Positions 34,991-45,927 of a stretch of DNA of 64,000 nt are shown here, one piece after another. How positions within the stretch are numbered: the first letter of the stretch is position 1; each line of letters opens with the position of its first letter. The position numbers were made by a program, and so were the translations under genes. The notes beneath the pieces are model-generated. The model saw nothing but the letters and a program-made list of their open reading frames with translations, did not search any database and was not told where the DNA came from. This stretch comes from Isoetes taiwanensis. Lineage: Eukaryota; Streptophyta; Lycopodiopsida; Isoetales; Isoetaceae. The stretch spans positions 14,763,422 to 14,827,421 of the forward strand of contig JAJEKV010000033.1 of NCBI GenBank assembly GCA_021234155.1, read 5' to 3'.

Positions 34991-35659
34991 TGATTCAACA
35001 CATATAACAAGCAAAGACATAAAAAACCAATAATCTTGCAACGAAATTCTAGGATACAGGTTGCCCCCTTCAAAAGAAAGTCAATTGCTTTATTTACTAT
35101 AGACTGATATACAACTGTAACAATATTTGCGAAATAGCACCAAATTTTCAAAACTACCCTGGGGTTTTGGCTTGCCAGTTGTTGCAACTGATGCGTAAAA
35201 TCAGAGAGTCTACACAAACTCTTTTTGATGACTTGTATGTCTATCAAGGTCATTGATTTATCAATGTGAGGGAAATTATCTTGTTGGTATCGATCAAAAC
35301 TAAATTTTCATCTTTCTATTTTTACATTCCCCTCAAAAGAAATTAGAAGAAAGGACAAAAGGAGAGCTACAATATCTCCATTTGGAGTTGTTATACAACG
35401 AACATATAGAGATGGTGAACAAAATGAGACTTGATTATTTAGACAATTATTTTTTTTCAATTACTCTTCTTCTACATATCAATGCAACACGTCAACTCAT
35501 GCTTACGAAACAAAATTCTCGCCTTCTTTTAATACTCACCTCAAAGGAAATTAGAAAAGCCTTGGTGTCTCAATTTAGAATCGCGAGAGGACGAAAAATA
35601 AGAACGACAAAAAAACGAGACTTTATTGTATATATTTAGACAATAATAGAAGAAAAATA
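34991..35659. other. No gene recognised
   Basis: AT-rich sequence leading into the large inverted repeat. Its true outer edge cannot be seen, because the partner arm runs off the window. Confidence 0.4.
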
Positions 35660-36027
35660 TCAACTAAAAAACAAATTATCATCATAACCTATGCAACTTA
35701 TTATTAAGACACAAAAAAGTATTCAATATATATTATATATATAAATTCCTATACAAAAACCTAAAGACATTTACACAATGCCTTCAGCGGAAAATCCTCC
35801 TAGAAGAACAAATAAAACTAGTATTCGCAACATCATTACTCCAGGTCAAGGGGTAGTGAGATGAGGTGATAGTTTCCTCGCGAGATGTCGTGGTTGATAT
35901 TTAGGCATGTGAAAGAATCACAGTTGCGGTTGCTTCACCAAGTGAAATTCAATTGTATGATAGCCATTATCACCATCATAGGGACCGGGTTTTGATAAGA
36001 ATAATAAACCTTTCGGAAGAAACATCA

Positions 36028-36729
36028 TTAAGCTCCTTCGGGAATGTCTACAATCCAATAATGCACATAGATATCTTTGTGCTCCAAATGATGAGGTTGA
36101 TGCCTAGGCGGCACAAGAGGATGAGGATGGGGATGAGGACGAGGATGGGGATGAGATTTGGGGGTGAGGAGGAGGAGGATGCGGATGAGATTTGGAATGT
36201 TTGGGGTGAGGATGAGGGCGAGGATGAGGTTTAGGATGAGCAGGGGACGGGGATGAGATTTGGGATGTTTGGGGTAAGTATAAGGATGAGGAAACGATTT
36301 GGGTTGTGAATGAGGATGAGGTATGGGGTGGTGAGGAGGGTGAGGTTGAGGATTGGCGATGGAGATGGCATTTCTATCAATGGCAATCAATGAGTAGAAG
36401 TTATTAGAAGGTACTTCCCAAGTTACAAATGATTCTAGTCTTTGAAGCTCCAAATGATTCTCGGCCGGTCTGCGATCTTGGGTCTTTGGAGCTGGAGCTA
36501 GAGTTGGAGATGTTGAGTTAACTATGGGCGTTTGTGTTGTTGGTGGTGTTGAGCTATTATCCTTACCCCAATCGATTGTAATGATTGGAGGATGAGCAAT
36601 TTCGGCAAGAGGAACAAACTCCATATCTCTCACCACCTCATTGTGCATATATGGAAACCTTAATGTCAAGGAAGCTGGATGTCTTTCTTTGTTTGAGAAA
36701 TTATCGTCGTTGTCATCATCATCAAACAT
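36028..36729 (-). CDS. Hypothetical 233-aa protein with His-Pro-rich tail (left-arm copy)
   Basis: Open on the minus strand from ATG at 36729 to a stop at 36028. The N-terminus is acidic (MFDDDDNDDNFSN). Then comes a region with MEFVPLAEIAHPPIITIDWG, and a low-complexity tail of HP, HPHP and NLI repeats made by a CCTCATCC-type minisatellite (36115-36350). No domain is recognised, and the tail is probably repeat-driven rather than functional. The right arm carries a frameshifted counterpart at 62943-63616. Retention of the N-terminal 75 residues in both copies hints that this part was once coding. Confidence 0.35.
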   Translation of the reverse strand: MFDDDDNDDNFSNKERHPASLTLRFPYMHNEVVRDMEFVPLAEIAHPPIITIDWGKDNSSTPPTTQTPIVNSTSPTLAPAPKTQDRRPAENHLELQRLESFVTWEVPSNNFYSLIAIDRNAISIANPQPHPPHHPIPHPHSQPKSFPHPYTYPKHPKSHPRPLLILNLILALILTPNIPNLIRILLLLTPKSHPHPRPHPHPHPLVPPRHQPHHLEHKDIYVHYWIVDIPEGA

Positions 36730-37835
36730 AAGGCTACAAGCATCTTCATTATTGCTTTGCTAGGCTACTTCGCTACAAACAACATTCTCTTCCAACTTTT
36801 ATAGCCGGTTTATGCCAATTATGGAAGATTTTTTTCTCTTTTGGGCCATTCCATCTAAAGATGTTTCTTTGGCCCTATTATAGCTTCCAAGCCATTGAAG
36901 GAAAGGAACTGTTCCTTTGGGAGCCGAAACCTTTGAGTGATTCTCGACAACGAGCAGCCAACGAGGATGCAGACATCCGTGCAGAGAGCTACGAGGGTTC
37001 AATCCGGATGGCATCTCTTTCAGGCCCCGGAGTCAAGAAAACATGGCGCTTCACTTCAAACCGATAAAAGCGGCTGGAATTCTCGTTTCTTCAATCGGTG
37101 AAGCGGTATGGATAATTTTCATTTAGCATAGGAATATTTAGGTTCGTTTTGCAGCTTTCTCCGTGTTGATATGTTTGGAGGATTTGACATATGTATGTTA
37201 AATCTTCCCGATTCATACTTAGGAAGTTGAGAGGGTTTTAAAATAGCTATATATCACCACGGCCCTTTAATTAGACTGCAATCCCATGCTTAATTTGATG
37301 CGAAAACCATGGCTTGCTTGGTGCAAAAAGTGAGCATTTTCTAAACAATTTGCGACCCTACGAGGTCATTTCAAGCCTCGAGGTTATTATCAAGGCTGTG
37401 TAAAGTCAAAGCATGGCAAGATGACTTGAAGTTAAATACTTGTTCGACACTTCCTCATTGTAAAATGAAGTTGTCAGCCCCAGGATACCTTGTACACTAA
37501 ACTTGGCTTCTGACATTTTATTTGTCACAAAGAAACAGTCATATATTACTACCGTAATAGTTAGTCAATAGCATTAGCACTTTTCACTCTTAAACACCGG
37601 GCCCAAAGCCTCGCTGGTATCCACTGACCTTTAAAGCCTCGTGGATGAAGCCTTAGAGCTTGTCCATGCAGCCTTCAAAGCCTCAGGGTATCACGATCGT
37701 GGGAGAAGATAAAAGATTTGAGGACTGGATTTGGCGCATTAAAATAACGATTCTGAGAGAGCAAGACTAATGTACCTCAATAGACGGCATTATCCGTTTT
37801 ATTTGAAATCGACTAGGAAAATTTAAATGCGACTC

Positions 37836-38153
37836 CTAGTGTCTTCCAATCATGTTCGTTCTTTTCATTTCATCCGCTTGATCATGAACATGCTGATTAT
37901 ATTTCAAATCTACCTTATCCATTGTCTCATGGCGGGATGGGCAATGCTTTTCCTTCATTTCGATAAAGGTCATGGCCATCCTCACATACCAACAGCAGTT
38001 CAACATCTCTTTTTGCCATATTTTATGGCCCTCAATATTATGTTCGATCTCGGACAATCGACTCCATAGCCCGTTTGTCCATTTGTTTGTATCTGTTAAA
38101 AGCTCGTTGGCGTTCAACTCCGGACACCCCGCCAACGAATCTAGCTTTTGCAC
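37836..38153 (-). CDS. Helical exon-like ORF (left-arm copy)
   Basis: The minus-strand frame reads AGCPELNANELLTDTNKWTN, then GLWSRLSEIEHNIEGHKIWQ and MKEKHCPSRHETMDKVDLKY. Charged and hydrophobic residues alternate as in a long helix. The counterpart in the right arm is on the plus strand at about 61560-61870, with small indels. I do not recognise the family. Upstream on the same strand (about 38300-38200), EATEREEAASKELMLHKITK looks like the preceding coding stretch. Confidence 0.35.
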   Translation of the reverse strand: MQKLDSLAGCPELNANELLTDTNKWTNGLWSRLSEIEHNIEGHKIWQKEMLNCCWYVRMAMTFIEMKEKHCPSRHETMDKVDLKYNQHVHDQADEMKRTNMIGRH

Positions 38154-38337
38154 CGCCGATGCTTCTTGAAGGGTCGATGAAGAACACTATCTTCTATGCG
38201 TATTTACGGGGTCACTATTGTTCTCAAAATCTTCTTTGTGATCTTATGCAACATCAGCTCCTTGGATGCGGCCTCTCTCCTCTCCGTAGCTTCTCAATTA
38301 TCGTCCCCTTCCTTTTCTATTTCAACGTCTCATAGCT

Positions 38338-38425
38338 GGCCATGGCAGAACCATGGTTCAAAACCATGGCAGAACCATGGCAGAACCATGGTTCAAAACA
38401 AGAAGAGCGGCCATGGCAGAACCTC
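38338..38425. repeat. CCATGG-centred short repeats
   Basis: AACCATGG and GGCAGAACCATGG are repeated four to five times, alternating with TTCAAAA. A related array (AACCATGGTTACGCCATGG) is at 61275-61325 in the right arm. Confidence 0.8.
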
Positions 38426-39085
38426 CAAGGTTTATGCTGGTTCATGATGATTTTAATGGATCCGATCTTGGTTGTATTGGAAGGTAACAGCATTAACGAG
38501 CATTAATGACCTGAGCAATGAGCAATTTATCGATTTGTCTCAATTCTTCCCATTAGTATTTATAGGCTAATAGTTTCCTAGTTGTCCATCTGCAATTTAT
38601 CTATTTTAGTTCTTCGTTTGTTGTACTTGAAAATATGTCTTGGCCAGTAGTTACGCATTACAATGTATTAATGCACTTGCATTTGATTCTTTGATTATTT
38701 TCAGTGCTTATATGGCTTTCACTTTTTTATTGTAATGCATCACATCTTTGCAACCGTGTTATTTTTGATGAGTTCTTATCACATTGATTCCACTTAATCC
38801 ATTCTTTCCAAATGCGTCATTTTTATTGATTCTTGACATCCCTCGCGCCAGTCCGGGTGCCTTATGTATCCGAGTTTGAAACGTTTGAATCCATCCCGGA
38901 ATGCATCCGCAAGAAATGCGATTGCAATGTCTATTCAAAATGGTCTCATTGCGATGTGCTTATTTTGATTTGTTTGCATGAATGACACGATCATGTTCTA
39001 CATGTGAGGTTGACCCTATTATTTTAATCGGGTAGTAGATCTTTGCTTTCCTCATTCTTTCGTTTCATATTCATCCTTTTGATAG

Positions 39086-39187
39086 AAACCAAAGCGGTAC
39101 TTGATGAACTATCAAGAAAAGAGCAATTTATAAGGAAAGAGCAATTAGAAGTTCGGGTTCTTGCTTGCTCATGTTCCATCACAAAAG
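39086..39187 (+). other. Conserved exon-like segment (left arm)
   Basis: Between TTTTGATAG and the donor-like AAAAG/GTATGT, the frame reads ETKAVLDELSRKEQFIRKEQ and then LEVRVLACSCSITK. The right arm keeps it on the minus strand at about 59830-59935 with one residue changed. No domain is recognised. Confidence 0.4.
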
Positions 39188-40046
39188 GTATGTTTGAGGT
39201 AAATAGTTTATTTTCTTTGTTGCTATTTCTTATCGTGCTCTGTTTCCAAATCTTAGAGTCTATGGAAGAGATGTTCTAAACCTGTGATTTCACAACAATT
39301 TTCTTGACTACAATCCATCCTAGAATGGTAAGTTGACAAGCATGTTTGAAGCTACCAAGATGATATGCATTTCTTTATATTTGGCGATAATTGAGCTTTT
39401 CAACTATAGACTTTTTTACATACATCTACATCGATTATGAAGCTATGGCTATGCTCAAAATCCTGTGCTTCCAAATCCGATCCGACCCACAAAGACCCAG
39501 CCACAAGCCCGATCTCTCAAAGCTTACCCCAGGCGGATGCTTCACGCTGCTGCACGACTCCCTCTGTTCAATTATTAATTATCAATATGGCATGACAACA
39601 ATTCCAACAATAATTCTCAAGGACTGACCAATCATACAAAGCCCGTTTCTAATTTCTTAGAAGGATTTCAATAAAAGCACTATCATGTATTTCATGCTTT
39701 GGTAAATGAAATGCTTCATATATTGCTCATCAAGTTGCTCATCAAGTTGAAAGGAAGTGTGTTAAAGAAATAAAATAGACGAATTTCACAAATTTACTAA
39801 AAAAGGAATATACTTAAAGAAAATAAAGAAATTGGCCGCCTTGTACTTTGTACTTTGTTTTGGTGTGTTATGGGAGCTGTATGCTTAATGGTTCATGTCA
39901 TTCATGTTTTTCGAATTATTATTTTGACCACAAAAAAACAAGATCTCTCATAACACACCAAAACAAAGATTAGATGTGATACGCAAAACGAAGAATAATA
40001 GCAAAAAAAGACAAGGGACAACCAGGGGAGCACGAAGCAGAAGAAA

Positions 40047-40232
40047 TCAACTACACCATCCCTCTTGCTGCGCCAACGTACCAATTAGAGGGTGGGCTAG
40101 GGTCGAAAGGTGTAGCATGGGCGAGAAAGGAATGGCCAAGACAATTGAAATAGCCAGACGAAGCAATAGAAGGCCAACACCTCCAAACCTTGTTAGTACT
40201 TGCTTTGGATCCACGTTGGCACAGACATTCAA
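40047..40232 (-). other. Membrane-like ORF (left arm)
   Basis: The minus-strand frame contains CANVDPKQVLTRFGGVGLLL and LRLAISIVLAIPFSPM, one probable transmembrane helix. The same reading occurs in the right arm at about 54410-54570 and, more decayed, at about 58440-58600. Family unknown. Confidence 0.3.
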
Positions 40233-40569
40233 TGCACCAATTTCGTCAACGACAAAGATGACCTAGAAAACATATTCTTGGATCAATCCAACGGTAGCCA
40301 AGAAAACGAAGAATTTGACACAGAGGGGTGGGTGATCTTGCTCCCATCAATACAACAAGTTTTGTCGAGGAATTAACCACATGTCTTGATCCAGTTGACT
40401 CTCGAGGTGATGATGGCGATATCTAACTGAGACGTGGAAGAATAAACAACTTGTGAATAAAAGAATAAATTTTGTCATTTCATTTGTATCTCTCTTCATT
40501 TGTTATTTTCACTCGTAAAATTACATAATAATTTGAGAACCATCTAAGGTTCAAGAGTTTCTTAAATTT

Positions 40570-41590
40570 AGGCGCAATCACCGACCGTAGTGCCTCGAGA
40601 ACCTGCAACCTTCAATGGGCTTATTAAGCTCGACGTCGTTTGTCTCTTAAGATCTTTGCAAAATCTTGCTCTGAAGGGATCTTTACGTGCGAAGGGGTCA
40701 AACGACGGCAGACTATTCAAGAGCCCATCAAAATGAAGCAGATTCACAAGATACATGATCCACTCTTACAACAAGATTTCCAAGAATTCACCGTGCATTC
40801 ATCTCTTTGTGCAATAGAGCTTAAGTAAGGAGCTAAGTTGTATTGATCCTAAGAGATGAATGCAAGAGGCATGTGGAAACCTCATTTGTGACCGAGGAGG
40901 GAGGTAACGCTGAAATGTAGCCATTTCGTTTTAGACCATTGTGCTTTGTAGTGAGAACAATGATTCCAACTATAGTGCCCAAGGTAAGTCGATGCCATTG
41001 AAATATTACACTAGAGCATTGAACATGGAGAGTGCATATGGGAACTTCGACGGTCTTGCAAACCTCTCGAATAATGGAGCCTAGAAAGTGACTACACCAC
41101 ATTGATCCAGAGAGGCAGAGAAAGAAAGATAGTTGCTTTCAACTTGAGATACTTAAGATTGTCGATGGCTCGTTCCAGAATTCAGGAGGAATCGTTGACC
41201 TTAGTGGCTCAAGAACATGCTGCCTTCCATGGGCTTGAACTCGACACTATTTGTCTCTTTCTCGTCTTTGCCGAATCTTTTTGTGAAGGGATCTTTGCGG
41301 CGAAGGGCCAAACCATGGCGGACCATTCAAAAGCCCGTGGAAGAGAAGCAGGTTCACAAGATACATGATCCACTCTTGATTCCAACTGCATGCATGTTCA
41401 AGTTCAATGACATCTGTCCCTCGGACATCATGACCTTTGTTGCAATGGGTACCATGGTTCCACCATAGATTCCAAAGGGAAAAAAGCGACCGACGGATGT
41501 CTAGATGTCATTGACCTAGCACGAAGTTCTAAGGTTATCATGGACCACTCTGATTCTTTTTCTCTTCGCCGCGGAACCATTGTTTTCGGA
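40570..41590 (+). repeat. Two related modules carrying a HKIHDPLL reading
   Basis: The module at 40570-40860 and the module at 41190-41470 are diverged copies: both have GTTTGTCTC, GAAGGGATCTTT, a CAAGATACATGATCCACTCTT segment and similar spacing. On the plus strand they read KQIHKIHDPLLQQDF and KQVHKIHDPLL. In the first, the following CIDP.R.MQEAC segment weakly recalls a kinase C-lobe; I do not rely on it. The right arm holds both modules twice, in reverse. Confidence 0.55.
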
Positions 41591-41698
41591 TACAAGATTT
41601 TATGATATTTCACACAATTATGGCATTTCAGAGATTGTGTTAAATTTTTGAAATGCAATAAATTGTGTGAAGTATCATAAATCTTACAAGACTTTGTC

Positions 41699-41868
41699 GC
41701 TAGTTGTTCTTTTTAGTGGGTGCATATGTGTACAAACAACTAAAGAAACAACTAAGTTTTTATATTACCTTGAAAGCATCGCCGCTAGTTGTTCTTTTTA
41801 GTGGGTGTATATGTGTACAAACAACTAAAGAAACAACTAAGTTCGCATATTACCGCAAAAGCTGACAT
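41699..41868. repeat. 85-bp tandem duplication
   Basis: CTAGTTGTTCTTTTTAGTGG begins at 41699 and again at 41784. Each is followed by GTGTACAAACAACTAAAGAA. The same pair is present in the right arm at about 52785-52925 and, altered, at 56605-56735. Confidence 0.85.
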
Positions 41869-44867
41869 GAAGCACCTGCAGGCCAATATTACTACCAATT
41901 TATTAACTCTAGAGGAGTCGACCTCTGTGAGCAATCTCCCTTATTTGCTAAACCCTACAGGCGTTTATGGAACAAATAGCAAAAATTTAGTCAATCTCGC
42001 TTGTTTGCTTAACATCTAGAAAGATCCGCTCGATTCGTTGGATTAGATAGCAAAATTCAAATCAATCCCAATTTCCTAAAATGTTGGATGTCGATATGGC
42101 ATGTTCCATGTGCTAAACTTGATGGGATTCCACCTCCCACGTAGTTTCATCTCTTAATGAAGATCACGTATCATTCTAGACTTTGTACCCACCACTAAGG
42201 ACTATGCAACCAGCAAGGATGAAGATCTTGTGTCTCAATAGGTTCATAATATATACCATATATTTTCAACCGTATATTATATTTTCTAGCATAGGTGGAA
42301 GTTAACTCCAACTATTCATGATGCCAAATGCATGATGCTGTTGGAAGCATTCATCCCCATCTCTGTTGTTATAAGATATAAATCATTCCCAATTACATTT
42401 GTTCAAATCTATGTTTATGAGATACAAATCTATTAACACATCTAAGTTGTAAGATACAAATGGAGCACTCTTTCCCTTCAAAGCATTGCTTTAAGAATAA
42501 CATTGTCAAAAGATAGAAGAAATTCAGCCTCCTGTCCCCTTTTCCTATATTCTTCTTCCCAAGCTGAGCTATGGTGTTCTAGCAATCCAGTACTGTGAAT
42601 CCAAAGAAACAACAAAATTTATAAGAATGTGTTCACACACATTCAAGCCAGGCTTCTCCGAGCTTTTTTGCTCATGCATCTAATGTGGCACCTTTGTAAA
42701 AAATTTAAGAATGATAGAATCCTTTACCATGGCAATGAAGTGGAGATAGCACTGTCAAATCCTTCATTGCAAAGCAAAGGTCATATGGACTAACAGTGAT
42801 AATGGATTTTTGAAAGCACCAAGCAATCAGACCAACTTTAACTTGCACCTCCTCATTATCCTTTGTTTTCCCGCCATGGAGATAGTTGATTGATTTGCTA
42901 GTTGGCCGCCATTTTGCTAATTGGCTGCCATTTCACAAGCTAAAAGCAACACTTTAATATATCCATGTAAACTGCCCACCTCTTGACCTTGAAGATGGTT
43001 ATAAGGTTCTGCCATGCGGTCAACTAACAATATCAAGATGACACCATATCCACAAAACATGTTATATTGTTCGCTTGCTTTTAAAGCTCAACACATGCTT
43101 ATCTATAAAGCTACAACAAAACAGAAAATCACACTTTTATATTGTCCCAAAAGCTGCACTGCAACCAGATACTCACCAAGGCCATAAGGCCCTTTCCATT
43201 CATAATTAATCCCCGCAATCTTGTGAAGCTTGCCTTTCCCGCAATATTGCAAGCTTGGTTTTGTAACCTCTTACCCAACTTCCAAAGCCCTTGCCATCCA
43301 GAATTGATCCGCCATCTCATAGCCTATTTCATCAATCAATGCACAAAACATGTAAGAATAGATATCAAAAGTCATTTTTGCATTCATTGACAGATCGTAA
43401 CATCATTGTGTCCTTTTGTGTGTCATGGTAACGCACCTTGCATCCTAACTAGGGCCTTCCAAAAATATCTGCAAGAAATGACAATTAGGTAACAAAAATA
43501 AACACCAGAATTCACCCTTCAAACAACGTGTTATCGACAGGGATTTGAAGCGGAGTTCAAAGCTTTGAAGCAGATGAAGCAAAAAACACCGCAAGATCGC
43601 GATCGGCAATAGCCCTTCGGAAATTACTCAGACGTCACCGTTTGCTTCAAAGTCCATCAACGCTTAACTGAAGTTCGAACTTGTCCATAAGAGTAGCCTT
43701 TCCAAGCAAATAGGTTTTCCGGGCAAGCATATTCTGGAGGAAGGAATCCGCTACTCCTGTGGAATCAATTCACTGCTATTGAGCAAAATACGAGTAGTGC
43801 AAGCCTTGCTTTTCTACAGCAGACTAGCAAAGCTTAAAGCAGCTAGCTTCTATTCCTTCCACTGGGCGTCTAGACAACTTGCTCTCGCGAAAAGGATCTG
43901 GTATTTATGCTCTTTGAGAAAAGCCGAATTTCTATCTCAACAAATGTATAGTCACGGCTAAGCTTTCTCAAAAATTTTATCAGAAACAGGACGATTGCCA
44001 CAGAAATCCTTTGCTTACACCGGCTACTATAAACATCAACTTTAACTTCAGCGTGTTCGGCTCCTCTATATTTATACCAAGATAGAGGGATCCACATCTC
44101 TCTAGAACCCACAATTGAAGCCTCCAGAACCATCGGGACCTCTAGAAGAACTGGTACGTTCCAGAAGATTCCAGAAACACCTGCATTTTTCTAAAAAATT
44201 TTGGCGCTTACACATTTGCAATACTAAGCATAGAAAACATATACTATATGAGTACATTTAAGCTGCCTTCTTATCGGCCATATTACAATTATATATTAGA
44301 GATATCTGAAAAAATGTGATTCCGTACAAGGGAAAAAGAAATCTACAATAGTGGTCAATGATCACCTTAGAACTTAAAACTAGAACTTAACTTTGAACTA
44401 AAGTGTTAGAGGACGAACCCTAGCAAGTAACTAAGCTCCCATTTTCGAGATTGGTAATCAATCAGAGTGCTTGAAAGCCCATTCACGGCACCTTTAGAAG
44501 CACCAATATTTCTGCGAGCCTCTATTTCACTGCTTCTCTGAGTAATGACGCTCAACAAGTAATTGAGCAGCATTGACACAGAGAGACAAAGGAAAGGAAG
44601 CTCGGGAAAACTTGATGCTTTCAAAGATTACATAACAAGAGATCCTAGAACTCTCTTGATTATGACCCTAAAAAAAATAGCCTAGAGCATGCTATAGTCC
44701 AATTGAATTTTAAAGCTAGGTAACTTATTCATCTTAATGCATCCCTATGATGTTTTTGTTTAATGTATCTAAAATGCCACTTATAATGAGCCAATAAACT
44801 TACTGCAGTGGGTACTTTAAATAAATCAAACAGAAAAAAAAAAACTAGCAAAAGGCAGGGAATAAAT

Positions 44868-45440
44868 TACTAATCGCGTATTTCTTATTAGCCAGAATGA
44901 CTTTAGCTAAACTTGCTCGATTTTAATCCCAAAACTTTCTGTGGTTTAGCTAAACTGTACACATTTTTCCTCTCATACTTTCTAGCGTTTAGCTAAACTA
45001 ACCCAAACATCATCCCAAATATTTCTAAGGTGCAGACAACAGAAAATATTAAGCCAATTTAGTATACTTTTTTTAAATATATCCCACTTATTTTAGTCAT
45101 TTTCTTTGTGAAAACATTCTAAAACAATGCTAATTAGCAAAGTCTAGGACTCAAATTAATTCATAATGCTAGAAACTAAACTACTAATCATATATTTCTT
45201 ATAAACTAGAATGATGTTAGCTAAACTAGCCCGAAATTCATTCCAAAAGTTTCTATGGTTTAGCTAAACAATACAAAATTTCACTCTCTTACTTTCTAGC
45301 ATTTGGCTAAAGAGCTCCAGGGTTGGCATAGTCCCGAAAAAAGTTAAGCTAAAAATATATTTTTTTTCCCAATTTTTTCCATTTACTTTAGCCAATTTTG
45401 TTTGAAAATGTGCTAAAAAATCGCCAAATAGCTAAGTTTA
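44868..45440. repeat. 313-bp tandem duplication, diverged
   Basis: 44868-45180 and 45181-about 45440 share 'ctaatc..tatttctta', 'TTAGCTAAACT', 'TTTCT.TGGTTTAGCTAAAC' and 'CTTTCTAGC.TTTGGCTAAA', with many substitutions. Confidence 0.65.
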
Positions 45441-45559
45441 GCCCTTAAATTATTCCATGGCAAAAGGCACACCAGAAGGCTTTGGCTAAGACTTTTTCAT
45501 ATTTGCATGCTAAGTTATGCATCGAAATATATTTACGATCTGCCTATTCTCAAGGTTCT

Positions 45560-45927
45560 ACTACATACTCTGCTTTGGCGACTTCATATCCAAGATTTAA
45601 GCCCAATATTTGTACTAGTCTATCTAACTTATTACTTCGTATATTGGGTTTTTTGCTGAGCTTACTAGCTTTTGCCCTAATTTATAATCTTAGCTACAGA
45701 GGCGAGTCTTCTTTAGAGTAAGTAACAAAAAGCATATTGTTGTTTCCTTTTAGCAGAGCATTGAAGTAAATCACTCTGCTACATATTTCTTCAGGTACCT
45801 TATTGCGAGTAATATTTTGATATGCTTATATTCTATTGTTGAAGGAGTGCGTATACTTATCAGTGTTGTACAAAAGAAGTTTGTTGCAAATGCTTTTTTG
45901 GAGTTCCTAAGCTTTGTGGGAGATCAG
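45560..45927 (+). pseudogene. CASP-like membrane protein fragment (two exons)
   Basis: CASP-like proteins are four-helix plasma-membrane proteins related to the Casparian strip scaffold. Exon 1 (to 45717) reads SLSNLLLRILGFLLSLLAFA, the first transmembrane helix with its family arginine, and ends at TTAGA/GTAAGT. Exon 2 (45795-45927) reads YLIASNILICLYSIVEGVRI, then VVQKKFVANAFLEFLSFVGD and Q before a GT donor. This covers the second helix and the loop, ending in the F..DQ segment where this family also splices. The two join in frame as SSLEYLIASN. No ATG precedes exon 1 in frame, and I found no third exon with helices 3-4 downstream. The fragment therefore looks like a partial copy or remnant. 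Confidence 0.65.

Larger units (their letters stand above)
35660..42335 (+). repeat. Large inverted repeat, left arm
   Basis: This arm is the reverse complement of the right arm (52253-64000), interrupted by indels. Matching landmarks, left to right: 35660-35900 with 63760-64000; the 36028-36729 ORF with 62943-63616; 37836-38153 with 61560-61906; 38461-38490 with about 60515-60545; 39040-39280 with 59730-60000; 39890-41590 with 56830-58760 and also 53040-54740; the inner edge GATGCCAAATGCAT at 42322-42335 with 52253-52266. The left arm lacks about 0.67 kb (near 38440) and 0.35 kb (near 39700) that the right has. Confidence 0.9.

Noticed and set aside
36115-36350. Functional His-Pro-rich domain
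   Set aside because: The residues come from a CCTCATCC-type minisatellite that is open in several frames. Treated as repeat-encoded.
40570-41470. Receptor-kinase C-lobe or NLR leucine-rich repeats in the duplicated modules
   Set aside because: Only scattered residues fit, no catalytic or LRR consensus is continuous, and different frames fit different families equally poorly.
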